A DNA stretch of 48,388 bases, from positions 1 through 48,388 of the forward strand of contig JADCDI010000037.1 in the NCBI GenBank assembly GCA_020251025.1. The letters run 5' to 3'. The notes beneath the pieces are model-generated. The model did no database searches and was not told the DNA's origin. It saw nothing but the letters and a program-made list of their open reading frames with translations. Source of the stretch: Rhodobacter sp. Lineage in GTDB: Bacteria > Pseudomonadota > Alphaproteobacteria > Rhodobacterales > Rhodobacteraceae. This document shows, piece by piece, positions 15,120 through 24,529 of the stretch; position 1 is the stretch's first letter, and each line of letters begins with the position of its first letter. A program made the position numbers and the translations under genes.

Positions 15120-16081
15120 TTCACCGGGCTGCGGTATTCGATCCGGCGGAGCGAGCCGGTTTTGGACCGCATCAGGATCGTCTCCAGCGTGACCCAGCCC
15201 GGTTCGCGGCGGATGCCGTTCAGGATCGACCCCTGGGTGACGCCGGTGGCGGCAAAGATCACATCGGCGGTCACAAGGTCGTTCAGGGTATAGACCCGGT
15301 TCAGATCGGTGATGCCCGCCCTGGCTGCGCGCCCCCGTTCATCATCGGTGCGAAACAGCAGCCTGCCATAGATCTGCCCGCCCATGCACTTCAGCGCGGC
15401 AGCCGCCAGCACGCCTTCGGGTGCGCCGCCCGTCCCCATGTACATGTCGATGCCGGTCTTGTCCGCCTCGGCGCAATGGATCACCCCGGCCACGTCACCA
15501 TCGGTGATCAGCCGGATCGCGGCCCCGGTGGAGCGGACATCGCGGATCAGATCCTCGTGACGGGGGCGTTCCAGGACGCAGACGGTGATGTCGGCGGGGG
15601 CGCAGCCCCTGGCGCGGGCCAGGGCCTGCACGCGTTCAACCGGACTCATCGCAAGGGTCACGGTATCGGGCGGGTACCCCGGACCGATGGCCAGCTTGTC
15701 CATATAGACGTCGGGCGCATGCAGAAGGGTGCCGCGCGGGGCCATGGCGATCACGGTCAGGGCATTGGGCATGTCCTTGGCCGTCAGCGTGGTGCCTTCC
15801 AGGGGATCAAGGGCGATGTCCACGGCGGGGCCGGTGCCGGTGCCGACCTCTTCGCCGATGTAAAGCATCGGGGCCTCGTCACGCTCGCCCTCGCCGATCA
15901 CGACGACGCCGGCGATGTCAAGCAGGTTCAGCTGGTCGCGCATGGCATTGACGGCGGCCTGGTCGGCCGCCTTCTCGTCCCCGCGCCCGATCCAGCCGGC
16001 CGAGGCCAGCGCCGCGGCTTCCGAAACGCGGGCCAGGCCCAAAGACAGCATGCGGTCATGAAATTCGGTGGCGTCGGCCAT
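15116..16081 (-). CDS. glpX: Class II fructose-1,6-bisphosphatase GlpX
   Basis: A 321-aa cytosolic Li-sensitive phosphatase converting fructose-1,6-bisphosphate to fructose-6-phosphate (gluconeogenesis; in autotrophs also the Calvin cycle). Motifs: GRGDEKAAD (32-40), GEGERDEAPM (63-72), and DPLEGTT (92-98), the metal and phosphate-binding residues; MYMGTGGAPEGV-like sequence lies near 205. Starts at ATG 16081. Its stop overlaps the recJ start. Confidence 0.95.
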   Translation of the reverse strand: MADATEFHDRMLSLGLARVSEAAALASAGWIGRGDEKAADQAAVNAMRDQLNLLDIAGVVVIGEGERDEAPMLYIGEEVGTGTGPAVDIALDPLEGTTLTAKDMPNALTVIAMAPRGTLLHAPDVYMDKLAIGPGYPPDTVTLAMSPVERVQALARARGCAPADITVCVLERPRHEDLIRDVRSTGAAIRLITDGDVAGVIHCAEADKTGIDMYMGTGGAPEGVLAAAALKCMGGQIYGRLLFRTDDERGRAARAGITDLNRVYTLNDLVTADVIFAATGVTQGSILNGIRREPGWVTLETILMRSKTGSLRRIEYRSPVK

Positions 16082-16410
16082 GAGGGCATCCTTGGGGTTC
16101 CGGGTGGCCCCGGTCTAGCCGGGCGCGCTGCCAGGGGCAAGCCCGGTCGCGCCGGGGTGACGGGCAGGGGGCAAGGTGCCGCCCGGCCGGGGACGGTGGC
16201 GGATACATGGAAAATCAATAGGTTGACGGGGCGCGGCAGGCAGTTGCAAAGACTTCGGCATGGCCCGCCAGGGCAAGGGGCGACCGCAGCGCAGGCCCGG
16301 CGGACAGGCGGTGGCACCGGTTGCATCCGGCACAAGCCCTTGTTGCCTGACAGGCTTGACTGCTGCACAAGGGAAGGCGGCAGAAAACACAAAACACGGG
16401 ACAGTCCGAC
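16082..16410. other. Divergent intergenic region glpX / restriction gene
   Basis: About 330 bases between two divergently oriented genes; promoters for both must lie here. An AT-richer spot near 16208-16225 (GGAAAATCAATAGGTTGAC) is the most promoter-like element. No gene, tRNA or terminator is seen. Confidence 0.5.
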
Positions 16411-19400
16411 ATGGTTCTGGTAGCAGAGTTCCTTCGCCAGGTCGTCGGGACACACAAGACACAAAGGGCGACGGAGCATTCCTATCGTCCGGCGCTGAAG
16501 GCGCTGTTCGATGGCCTGTGCCCGGCAGAGATCACCGTAACCAACGAACCCAAGCGCATCGCCTGCGGCGCGCCGGATTTCATCCTGCAAAGCGGTGACA
16601 TCGCGGTGGGCTTTGTCGAGGCAAAGGACATCGGCCTTGACCTGCGCCGTATGAAGGAGGCCAACCGGGACCAGCAGAAGCGTTACCTGGCGGCCCTGCC
16701 GAACCTGATCTACACCAACTGCCTTGACTGGGATTTCTACCGCAACGGCCAGTTGACGGCATCTGTCACCGTTGCCGATTACCTGATGGGTATCCAGCCA
16801 AGGCCCGATCAATATGCCACCCTGGAAAACCTGCTGCGCGACTTCATCGCGCAGCGCCCGCAGACGATCACATCGCCAAGGGTGCTGGCCGGCATCATGG
16901 CGGGCAAAGCGGGCCTGATCAAGGATGTGCTGCGCAATGCCCTGAAGGCGGATGCCGACCTGCAATCGGATCTGGGCGACCAGTTCAGGGCGTTCCGCGA
17001 ACATCTGATCCACGACATCACGCCGGAAGACTTTGCAGACATTTACGCCGAAACCATCGCCTACGGCATGTTTGCCGCGCGCCTGCACGACCCGACGCTG
17101 GACAGCTTCAGCAGGCAGGAGGCGCTGGAGCTGCTGCCGAAGTCAAACCCCTTCCTGCGCAACCTGTTCAGCTATATCGCCGGGCCGAACCTGGATGACC
17201 GGATCAGATGGATCATCGACGACCTTGCCAAGGTCTTTCAGGCCGCGAATGTGGCGCAGATCATGGAAGGTTTCGGCAGGCTGACCGGGCAGAATGACCC
17301 GTTTCTGCATTTCTATGAAACCTTTCTTGCCGCCTATAACCCGGCCAAGCGCAAGGCGCGCGGGGTGTGGTACACGCCCGAACCCGTGGTCAATTTCATC
17401 GTGCGCGCGGTGGACCAGGTGCTGCAAACCGAATTCGGCCTGGCCGACGGGCTGGCCGACACATCCAAGGTGACGGTGGATTGGGATACCGGGCAGACCG
17501 ACAGCAAGGGCAAGCCGGTCAGGATAAAGAAAGAGGTTCACCGCGTTCAGATACTCGACCCGGCCACGGGGACCGGAACTTTCCTTGCCGAGGTCATCAA
17601 GCAGATTGCGCCCAAGGTAAAGGATGTGGCCCCCGGCATGTGGAGCCAGTATGTGGAACGCGACCTGATCCCGCGCGTGCATGGCTTTGAATTGCTGATG
17701 GCATCTTACGCCATGTGCCACATGAAGCTGGACATGATCCTGACCGAGATGGGCTACCGCCCCACCGGCACCCCGCCGCGCCTTTCGGTGTATCTGACCA
17801 ATTCGCTGGAAGAAGGGGAACCTGCAAACCAGTCGCTGCCCTTTGCACAGTGGCTTTCGAATGAGGTGAAAGCGGCGAATACAATCAAAAGGGATATGCC
17901 GATCATGTGTGTGATTGGCAACCCGCCGTATCTGGGCGAGGGTGGCAAGTCAGAAGGCTGGCTGGGCAAGCTGATGGAGGATTACAAGAAGGAACCCGGC
18001 GGGACGATGCGGTTGCAGGAACGCAACCCGAAATGGCTGAACGACCTTTATGTCAAGTTCATCCGGCTTTCGTCACATCTGATCGAGAAGAACGGCGAGG
18101 GGGTGCTGGGGTTCATCACCAACCACGGCTATCTGGACAACCCGACCTTCCGGGGAATGCGCTGGCACCTGCTGAAGACGTTTGACAAGATCTGGGTGCT
18201 GGATCTGCATGGCAATGCGAAGAAAAAAGAAGTCACGCTGGAAGGGAAGCCGGACAAGAATGTCTTTGATATTCAGCAGGGTGTGGCGATTATTCTGGCA
18301 GTCAAGAAGAATGGCGTCACATCGAAAATTTCATATGCTGAGGCCAATTATGCTGATTATCTAGGTTCTCGTGACAGTAAGTATCACCGACTCCAGGTTG
18401 ATTCACTCTCCTCGACCAGCTTTGAAAAATTGGAAGTGAATGGCCCAAACTTTCGATTCGCCAGAAGTGACAATCAAACTTTGGGGAGTTACAGCAAGGG
18501 ATTCATCATTTCGGATTTTATGCCGCAGCACGCAATTGGCATAATTACAAAGAGAGACGCAGTTGTTTTGTCAGAAAGCAAGGAAGCAATACAGAAGTTT
18601 GTCTTGGACTTGAACAACTTGGTCGTTGAACAGGTCAGACAGCGCTATCCTCAAATCCAAGATGTGGCGGGATGGAATTTGGCTTCCGCCAAGGCCAATA
18701 TTCTCGCTTGTGGCGTCGAAGGAAAAGTGCGAAGGGTTTTGCACTTTCCATTTGATTTTAAATTCACTTATCATAGTGATCGTTCTTTGGGTTTTCTTGC
18801 GCGCCCTGTATTTCCGACCATGCGGCATTTTTATCAATTGAACTTCGGATTAATGTTCACGCGAATGACGAAGGATGACTTCTCGGTCTTCGTGACAGAT
18901 CATATGGCTACGCATAAATCCGCAACTCGATACGATGGGACTTACATTGCCCCCCTCTACCTCTACCCGTCCGAACAAGACCTCGACCAATCCCGCCGCG
19001 TCAACTTTGACCCCAAACTTTTCGCCCGCCTGCAAGCCCTTGCCGTCCACCCCGCCCACGGCACCCCGGATGAGGTGCAGGTGTTTGATTACATCTATGG
19101 CGTTCTGCACTGCCCGGCCTATCGCGCCACCTATGCCGAATTCCTGAAAATCGACTTCCCGCGCATTCCCTGGCCTGCCAGCCCGGACACGTTCTGGGAC
19201 GTCTCTGCCAAAGGCACCCAATTGCGCAAGCTGCATCTGATGGACCCTGCCGCCATCGGCCCAACCCCTTACCCGTTCTGCGGTGACGGGGACGCAAAGG
19301 TAGAGGCACCACGTTATGCCGATGGCAAGGTCTGGATCAACCGGACCCAGTATTTCGCCGATGTGCCCGGGGTGTCCTGGACCTTCTTCATCGGCGGCTA

Positions 19401-19557
19401 CCAGCCCGCACAGAAATGGCTGAAAGACCGCAAGGGGCGCGCCCTGAGCTTTGATGACGTGAAGCACTATCAGAAGATCATCCGTATTCTGGCCGAAACC
19501 GACCGGATCATGCAGGCCATCACCCTGATGCCTGGGGCAAGGGATGAGGTTTCTTAA
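16411..19557 (+). CDS. Type IIG / ISP-like single-chain restriction-modification enzyme
   Basis: A 1048-aa fusion of nuclease, N6-adenine methyltransferase and specificity domain. The N-terminal nuclease has a PD-(D/E)xK pattern: P55-D56 and F-V-E70-A-K72. A helical linker follows (about 110-300), then the methyltransferase with motif X/I area GVWYTPEPVV, SAM motif DPATGTGTFL starting at D383, and catalytic NPPY at 504-507. The rest is the target-recognition and C-terminal ISP-type specificity region. No helicase motifs were seen, so it is closer to Type IIG/IIL than to true Type ISP. Bases about 18285-18950 (residues 625-847) are strikingly AT-rich, e.g. 23/60 GC at 18301-18360 against 39/60 at 17101-17160. 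It stands alone, opposite to its neighbours, with repeat copy D behind it: signs of transfer. Confidence 0.9.
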   Translation: MVLVAEFLRQVVGTHKTQRATEHSYRPALKALFDGLCPAEITVTNEPKRIACGAPDFILQSGDIAVGFVEAKDIGLDLRRMKEANRDQQKRYLAALPNLIYTNCLDWDFYRNGQLTASVTVADYLMGIQPRPDQYATLENLLRDFIAQRPQTITSPRVLAGIMAGKAGLIKDVLRNALKADADLQSDLGDQFRAFREHLIHDITPEDFADIYAETIAYGMFAARLHDPTLDSFSRQEALELLPKSNPFLRNLFSYIAGPNLDDRIRWIIDDLAKVFQAANVAQIMEGFGRLTGQNDPFLHFYETFLAAYNPAKRKARGVWYTPEPVVNFIVRAVDQVLQTEFGLADGLADTSKVTVDWDTGQTDSKGKPVRIKKEVHRVQILDPATGTGTFLAEVIKQIAPKVKDVAPGMWSQYVERDLIPRVHGFELLMASYAMCHMKLDMILTEMGYRPTGTPPRLSVYLTNSLEEGEPANQSLPFAQWLSNEVKAANTIKRDMPIMCVIGNPPYLGEGGKSEGWLGKLMEDYKKEPGGTMRLQERNPKWLNDLYVKFIRLSSHLIEKNGEGVLGFITNHGYLDNPTFRGMRWHLLKTFDKIWVLDLHGNAKKKEVTLEGKPDKNVFDIQQGVAIILAVKKNGVTSKISYAEANYADYLGSRDSKYHRLQVDSLSSTSFEKLEVNGPNFRFARSDNQTLGSYSKGFIISDFMPQHAIGIITKRDAVVLSESKEAIQKFVLDLNNLVVEQVRQRYPQIQDVAGWNLASAKANILACGVEGKVRRVLHFPFDFKFTYHSDRSLGFLARPVFPTMRHFYQLNFGLMFTRMTKDDFSVFVTDHMATHKSATRYDGTYIAPLYLYPSEQDLDQSRRVNFDPKLFARLQALAVHPAHGTPDEVQVFDYIYGVLHCPAYRATYAEFLKIDFPRIPWPASPDTFWDVSAKGTQLRKLHLMDPAAIGPTPYPFCGDGDAKVEAPRYADGKVWINRTQYFADVPGVSWTFFIGGYQPAQKWLKDRKGRALSFDDVKHYQKIIRILAETDRIMQAITLMPGARDEVS

Positions 19558-19612
19558 CCTCGATCTTCGCTGTCCGTCACTGTTCTGTCGGATTTGCCCT
19601 GCGTTCAGCAGG

Positions 19613-19905
19613 GTGATGAAACAGCGATCCGACCGCCTGTCAGCCGGGAAAACCTTCCCGATCCGGGGAAAGGGATTGCCTCTACTGGCGGCACCCGGAA
19701 ACGCAGCGCGTTTCCCCCGCCCGCGCGGAACGGTCCCCTGCAGACCGGCAGGTCCGGGAGAAACAGAGGCCAGCGCCCGGCCCGGCGGGCCAGAAGCGCC
19801 CGCCGGGGGCGGGGCGGGCGCTGGCCGGGGCTTTGGGCATCCGGGCGGTCCTGATCCCGGCGCGGCGCCGGGCCAAGGGCGATGGCACCTGCCGGGATGC
19901 GCATG
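19613..19905 (-). repeat. Dispersed GC-rich intergenic repeat, copy D
   Basis: A near-complete copy in inverse orientation. Its reverse complement holds the core AAAGCCCCGGCCAGCGCC (at 19818-19834), the CGCTGGCCTCTG segment (19707-19775, 65 of 69 bases equal to copy A), and the tail CCCGGATCGGGAAGG (about 19660-19675) followed by GGCGGTCGGATCGCTGTTTC-like sequence also seen in copy F. It starts about 55 nt after the restriction gene stop. Confidence 0.88.
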
Positions 19906-20151
19906 GCGCAGGCTGGCGCAAGAGTGTCCCGCATTCCGGTCAGGCGGCCCATGGGACCGTCACTTTTCAGCACCTTGGCAATCCGGGCGCGTCGTGCGGT
20001 CCCTTGGCGGGCGCAGCCGGATTTCCGGGCGGCCCGGCACGTGCAGCCCCCCCTTGCCCTGCGGCCTCCGCCTTCGGACAGAGCACGCTTCACCGCAGCG
20101 TGACTGACCGGTCGGGGCGCGAAACCAGGGGCTGCGGCCCGGTTCGGTCTG
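19906..20151. other. Intergenic, no gene seen
   Basis: GC-rich spacer between repeat copy D and the hom stop. Only short shadow frames; one stem GGTCCCATGGGCC-type palindrome near 19945. Nothing assignable. Confidence 0.45.
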
Positions 20152-21438
20152 TCACACCTCTTCGATCCGGATCGCCACGGGTTCGCCCACCAGCACGCCG
20201 GTGGCGGCAAAGCGGCTGATCGCATGGGCGATGTCCTGGGGGGCGGCCTTGTGGGTGACGATCAGCACCGGGGCATGGGCACCAAGATGGCCGTACTGGC
20301 GCATCCGGTCGATGGAAATGCCGGCATCGCCCAGGGCGGTGGCGATCTTGGCCAGCGCCCCCGGCCGGTCAAGCAGCGTCATGCGCAGGTAATGCGGGGC
20401 GGGGGTGGCGGCGGCGGCAGGGATTGGGGGGGCCAGGGAGTGGGCGGGCTGGCCGAAGGTGGACAGGCGGCTGCCGCGTGCAATGTCGATCACATCGGCC
20501 ATAACCGCGCTGGCCGTGGGGCCTTCGCCGGCACCCGCCCCGCGCAGCACGATCTGGCCCGCCGCATCGCCTTCCAGCACCACCATGTTGGTGCCGCCCT
20601 GCAACTGGCCCAGCGGGCTGTCGGCGGGCACAAGGCAGGGCGTCATGCGCTGTTCCAGCCCGCGCCCCGTGACCTGGGCCACGCCCAAAAGCTTGATCCG
20701 GAAACCCAGATCAGCGGCACGGCGGATATCCTCGACAGAGATTTTTCCAATCCCGTCAATCTCTACCGTGTCGAAGCTCACCCTGGTTCCAAAGGCGATG
20801 GCGGCCAGCAGGCTCAGCTTGTGGGCCGCATCGATGCCGCCCACGTCCAGGGTGGGGTCCGCTTCCAGATATCCCAGGGCGCGGGCTTCTTCGAACACCG
20901 CATCATAGGGCAGGCCGGCCGACTCCATCCGGGTCAGGATGTAGTTGCAGGTGCCGTTCAACACACCGATCACGCGCCTTATGCGGTTGCCCGCCAGCCC
21001 TTCGGTCAGCGCCTTGATGGCCGGGATGCCGCCCGCGACGGCCGCCTCGAAGCGGATGACATGGCCCTTGGCCTCGGCCGCTTCGGCAAGGGCCTGGCCA
21101 TGATGGGCCAGCAGCGCCTTGTTGGCGCTGACCACATCCTTGCCTGCGGCGATGGCCGCTTCGGTGGCGTGTTTCGCCGGGCCGTCCGCGCCGCCCATCA
21201 CCTCGATGAACAGATCGACGTCATCGCGGCGCGCCAGCGCCACCGGATCGCTTTCCCAGGCAAAGGCGGACAGGTCCGCATCGCGCGACTTGCTGCGGTC
21301 GCGGGCCGAGACGGCGGTGATTTGCACCTGCCGCCCCGCGCGGGCCGCGATCAGGTCTGCGTGGCGCTGCACGATCCTGACCACGCCGATGCCGACCGTG
21401 CCGAGACCGGCGAGACCAAGGCGCAGGGGGGCGGGCAT
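20152..21438 (-). CDS. hom: Homoserine dehydrogenase
   Basis: A 428-aa NAD(P)-dependent enzyme reducing aspartate semialdehyde to homoserine, the branch to threonine and methionine. N-terminal Rossmann motif GLAGLGTVG (8-16), SANKALLAHHG (catalytic-domain entry), FEAAVAGGIPAI, the family signature LNGTCNYILTRM, and GYLEADPTLDVGGIDAAHKL (key residues E, D-P, D, D, K) are all present. A C-terminal ACT domain (about 350-425, LRMTLLDRPGALAKIA) suggests feedback by threonine. The start at 21438 has GGAG eight bases upstream, and is preferred to the longer frame from 21501. In many Rhodobacterales, as I recall, glpX and recJ follow hom directly; here 4 kb intervene. Confidence 0.95.
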   Translation of the reverse strand: MPAPLRLGLAGLGTVGIGVVRIVQRHADLIAARAGRQVQITAVSARDRSKSRDADLSAFAWESDPVALARRDDVDLFIEVMGGADGPAKHATEAAIAAGKDVVSANKALLAHHGQALAEAAEAKGHVIRFEAAVAGGIPAIKALTEGLAGNRIRRVIGVLNGTCNYILTRMESAGLPYDAVFEEARALGYLEADPTLDVGGIDAAHKLSLLAAIAFGTRVSFDTVEIDGIGKISVEDIRRAADLGFRIKLLGVAQVTGRGLEQRMTPCLVPADSPLGQLQGGTNMVVLEGDAAGQIVLRGAGAGEGPTASAVMADVIDIARGSRLSTFGQPAHSLAPPIPAAAATPAPHYLRMTLLDRPGALAKIATALGDAGISIDRMRQYGHLGAHAPVLIVTHKAAPQDIAHAISRFAATGVLVGEPVAIRIEEV

Positions 21439-21507
21439 GGGCAACACTCCACGGGTGGTTTCCGCCGCCCTGTTAGCGGGTTGCATCCGGGCTTGCAACA
21501 AAGCGGA

Positions 21508-21804
21508 TCACGGGGTGCGGGCGATGATGGCCGCGTCCAGCCGCGCCCGCGTTCCGGGATCGGTCGCGGTGGCGGGCAGGGCGGCGGCGCGGGCCTGCAG
21601 CGCCGCCGCGCGCGACCTGAGGGCGGCGGCATCGGTTCCGGTCAGGGCCGGCGGATTTACGGGGCCCGAAACCTCGGTCAACGGCCTGATCCGGGGAAAG
21701 GTGCCCGGTCCAAGTGGCTGGCGGGCGGATTCGAAATCGGGCGGCGGGGTACAGGCCGCCAGCAGCAGGCTGGCCAGAGCAAGAAGGCGGCGCAACAGGG
21801 TCAT
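21508..21804 (-). CDS. Small putative lipoprotein
   Basis: A 98-aa protein starting MTLLRRLLALASLLLAAC, a lipoprotein signal with lipobox L-A-A-C18, so probably anchored in the inner or outer membrane. The mature part has Pro-rich sequence (FPRIRPLTEVSGPVNPP) and an Ala-rich helix with a repeated R-A-A-A-L-x-A-R-A-A-A-L pattern (about 65-80), possibly a short coiled coil. It lies between pepN and hom on the same strand, 69 nt before hom. Function unknown. Confidence 0.75.
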   Translation of the reverse strand: MTLLRRLLALASLLLAACTPPPDFESARQPLGPGTFPRIRPLTEVSGPVNPPALTGTDAAALRSRAAALQARAAALPATATDPGTRARLDAAIIARTP

Positions 21805-21877
21805 CGGGTATCCATAGGGGCGCTGACGGAAGGGGGCAAGTGCGCCTTTTGGCGGGGTCAGGGCGGGTCTGGCGGAC

Positions 21878-24436
21878 TTATTCCTCCAGCCCCAGCATGC
21901 GGCCTGTCATTTCGCCCAGATCACGGCTGAGGCCGGGTGCCGAGCGCAGGCGCGTCAGTTCCGCCTTGATCAGCGCCTGCCGGGCGGCGTCATAGCGAAA
22001 CCAGGTCTCGAAGGCCGTCGACATGCGGGCTGCCGTCTGCGGATTCAGCGGGTCCAGCCGGATCAGCCAGTTTGCCACCAGCCGATAGCCCGCCCCGCTT
22101 GCCGCATGGAACCCGGCGTGATTGGCCGCCATCGTACCGATCACAGCCCGGAACCGGTTCGGGTTGCGCCAGTCAAAGCCGGGATGCGATGTCAGCCGGG
22201 TGGCGACGGCCGCCGCGCGGTCGGGGGCCGCATGCAGGATCTGCAGGCTGAACCACTTGTCCATCACCAGCCGGTCATGCCCCCATTGCGCCTCGAAGGC
22301 GGCAAGTTCGGACTGACCCTGTCCGATGTCCAGCAGACAGCCCAGTGCGCCGACCTGTTCGGTCATGTTGTCGGCGGCGCGAAAGGCCGCCGCCGCCCGC
22401 GCCCCGCCGTCAAGCCGGCCAAGCAGGCGCAAGAGCGCAAGGCGCAGGCTGCGCCGCCCGGCGGCGCGCGCCTCGGGCGTGAAGGGGCCGGGTTCTGCCA
22501 GGTCTTCGATCAGGCGGGGCAGTTGGCCCGACAGATGGCGCGCCAGCGCATCGCCCATGCGTCGCCGCGCGGAATGAATGCGGTCGGGGTCCGGCGTAAT
22601 GCCGGCATCGTGCAGGGTCTGGGCCATGTCATCCTCGGCCGGCAGAACCAGGGCCAGGGCGCGGAACGCCGGATCAAGGCCTTCGTCCTGCACAACGCGG
22701 GCCAGCGCGTCCAGCCAGTCCGGGCCGGGCTGCGCGCCCTGGGTCACCATCTGCATCAACAGATCCTTGGCCAGGGACCGCCCGGCTTCCCATTTGCTGA
22801 AGGGGTCGGTGTCATGCGCCAGCAGGAAGGCCCGTTCTTCGGGGCTGCCGGTCCGGTCCAGGATGACCGGTGCCGAGAACCCCCGCAGCAGCGATGCGAC
22901 CGGTCGTGCGGCCAGACCGGGAAAGCGGAAGCTTTGCCGCTGCGCCGTCATTTCCAGCGTTGTTGTCGCAAGCACCTCATCCCCGTTCGGGTTCAGCAGG
23001 CCGACCGCGATGGGGATGACCTTTGGCGCCTTGTCCGGCTGGCCGGGCGTGGGCGGGTTCACCTGTTCGAAATGCAGCGTGAAGGTGCCGTCCTGCCAGT
23101 CTTCCCGAACCTTCAGGCGCGGCGTGCCGGCTTCGGTGTACCAGCGCTTGAATTGCGAAAGGTCGCGGCCCGTGATGTCTTCGAAGACCTTCAGCCAATC
23201 CTCGATCGTCGCCGCCTGACCGTCATGCCGGTCAAAGTAAAGGTCCAGCGCACGGGCGTAATCGGCATCGCCCACAAGCCGCTTGAGCATCCCGATAACC
23301 TCGGCCCCCTTTTCATAGACGGTGGAGGTGTAGAAGTTGTTGATCTCGACATAATGGTCGGGCCGCACGGCATGGGCCAGCGGGCCGTTGTCCTCGCGGA
23401 ACTGGCGGGCGCGCAGGGTCAGCACGTCTTCGATGCGCTTGACCTGGGCCGAGCGCATGTCGCCGGAAAACTGCTGATCGCGAAACACGGTCAGCCCTTC
23501 TTTCAGGCAAAGCTGGAACCAGTCGCGGCAGGTGATGCGGTTGCCGGTCCAGTTGTGGAAGTATTCATGCGCGATGATCGCCTCGATCCGGGCAAAGTCA
23601 TCGTCGGTTGCGGTTTCGGGCAGGGCCAGGACATATCGGGAGTTGAAGATGTTCAGCCCCTTGTTTTCCATGGCCCCCATGTTGAAATCATCAACGGCGA
23701 CGATGTTGAACACATCAAGGTCATATTCGCGGCCATAGGCGGTTTCGTCCCAGCGCATGGCGCGTTTCAGCGCATCCATGGCATAGGTGCATTTGCGCTC
23801 GTCGCCGGGGCGCACCCAGATGTTCAGGGCAACCTTGCGCCCCGAGGCGGTGACAAACACCCCCGGATGCGCCACCAGATCGCCCGCAACCAGCGCGAAC
23901 AGATAGGCGGGCTTGGGCCAGGGATCGTCCCATTCCGCCCAGCCCGGCCCCTGGGCCACCGGATTGCCGTTCGACAACAGCACCGGCAGGTCGCTTTCGA
24001 TGCGAACGCGGAACGGGGCCATGACATCGGGGCGGTCGGGATAGAAGGTGATCCTGCGGAACCCTTCCGCCTCGCATTGCGTGCAATACATGCCGTTCGA
24101 CATGTAAAGCCCTTCCAGCGCGGTATTGGCCTGTGGCGAAATCTCGACTTCGGTTTCCAGCCGGAACGCGCCCGGCGGCAGCAGACCGGCAGGAAGGGTA
24201 AGGCCGGTGGCGTCCGGCTGGACAGACAGCGGGGCACCGTTGAGCGAAAGCGACACCAGCCGCAGCATCTCTCCGTCCAGGCGCAGATCGTGCCGGCCCG
24301 GCCGCGCGGGGTTCGGGGCAAGATCAAGCCGCGCGGTCACCCGCGTTGCCGTGGGATGCAGCCGGAATGTCAGCCCGGTGCGCGTGACAAGGTGTGGACA
24401 GGCTGCGTAATCAGACAGGTGAACGGCTTTGGTCAT
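21878..24436 (-). CDS. pepN: Aminopeptidase N (M1 family)
   Basis: An 852-aa cytosolic zinc aminopeptidase that removes N-terminal residues during peptide turnover. N-terminal beta domain; exopeptidase motif GAMEN at 254-258; zinc motif H290-E-Y-F-H294 followed by the third ligand E313 (KEGLTVFRDQQF); then a long helical C-terminal domain. Length matches E. coli PepN (870 aa). Start MTKAVHLSDY at 24436 with GGAGGCACC just upstream. It is divergent from the photolyase gene across 93 nt. Confidence 0.95.
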   Translation of the reverse strand: MTKAVHLSDYAACPHLVTRTGLTFRLHPTATRVTARLDLAPNPARPGRHDLRLDGEMLRLVSLSLNGAPLSVQPDATGLTLPAGLLPPGAFRLETEVEISPQANTALEGLYMSNGMYCTQCEAEGFRRITFYPDRPDVMAPFRVRIESDLPVLLSNGNPVAQGPGWAEWDDPWPKPAYLFALVAGDLVAHPGVFVTASGRKVALNIWVRPGDERKCTYAMDALKRAMRWDETAYGREYDLDVFNIVAVDDFNMGAMENKGLNIFNSRYVLALPETATDDDFARIEAIIAHEYFHNWTGNRITCRDWFQLCLKEGLTVFRDQQFSGDMRSAQVKRIEDVLTLRARQFREDNGPLAHAVRPDHYVEINNFYTSTVYEKGAEVIGMLKRLVGDADYARALDLYFDRHDGQAATIEDWLKVFEDITGRDLSQFKRWYTEAGTPRLKVREDWQDGTFTLHFEQVNPPTPGQPDKAPKVIPIAVGLLNPNGDEVLATTTLEMTAQRQSFRFPGLAARPVASLLRGFSAPVILDRTGSPEERAFLLAHDTDPFSKWEAGRSLAKDLLMQMVTQGAQPGPDWLDALARVVQDEGLDPAFRALALVLPAEDDMAQTLHDAGITPDPDRIHSARRRMGDALARHLSGQLPRLIEDLAEPGPFTPEARAAGRRSLRLALLRLLGRLDGGARAAAAFRAADNMTEQVGALGCLLDIGQGQSELAAFEAQWGHDRLVMDKWFSLQILHAAPDRAAAVATRLTSHPGFDWRNPNRFRAVIGTMAANHAGFHAASGAGYRLVANWLIRLDPLNPQTAARMSTAFETWFRYDAARQALIKAELTRLRSAPGLSRDLGEMTGRMLGLEE

Positions 24437-24529
24437 CAGGTGCCTCCCAAGCCTGACACCCTAGCCCGGACCGTGCCGCGTGCAAGCGGGGGCTTTACGA
24501 ATCTGCAACCGCTGCTACATCCATGTTCC

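Noticed and set aside
13335-15293. 652-aa plus-strand open frame
   Set aside because: Antisense to recJ with His/Gln/Arg-rich composition and no domains.
16411-19557. True Type ISP enzyme with helicase, or a BREX/DISARM component
   Set aside because: No SF2 helicase motifs lie between nuclease and methyltransferase and no companion defence genes are adjacent.
22106-24529. Long plus-strand extension of the photolyase frame
   Set aside because: It is antisense to pepN, which has clear GAMEN and HEYFH motifs; the photolyase begins at MNVLVWFKRD.
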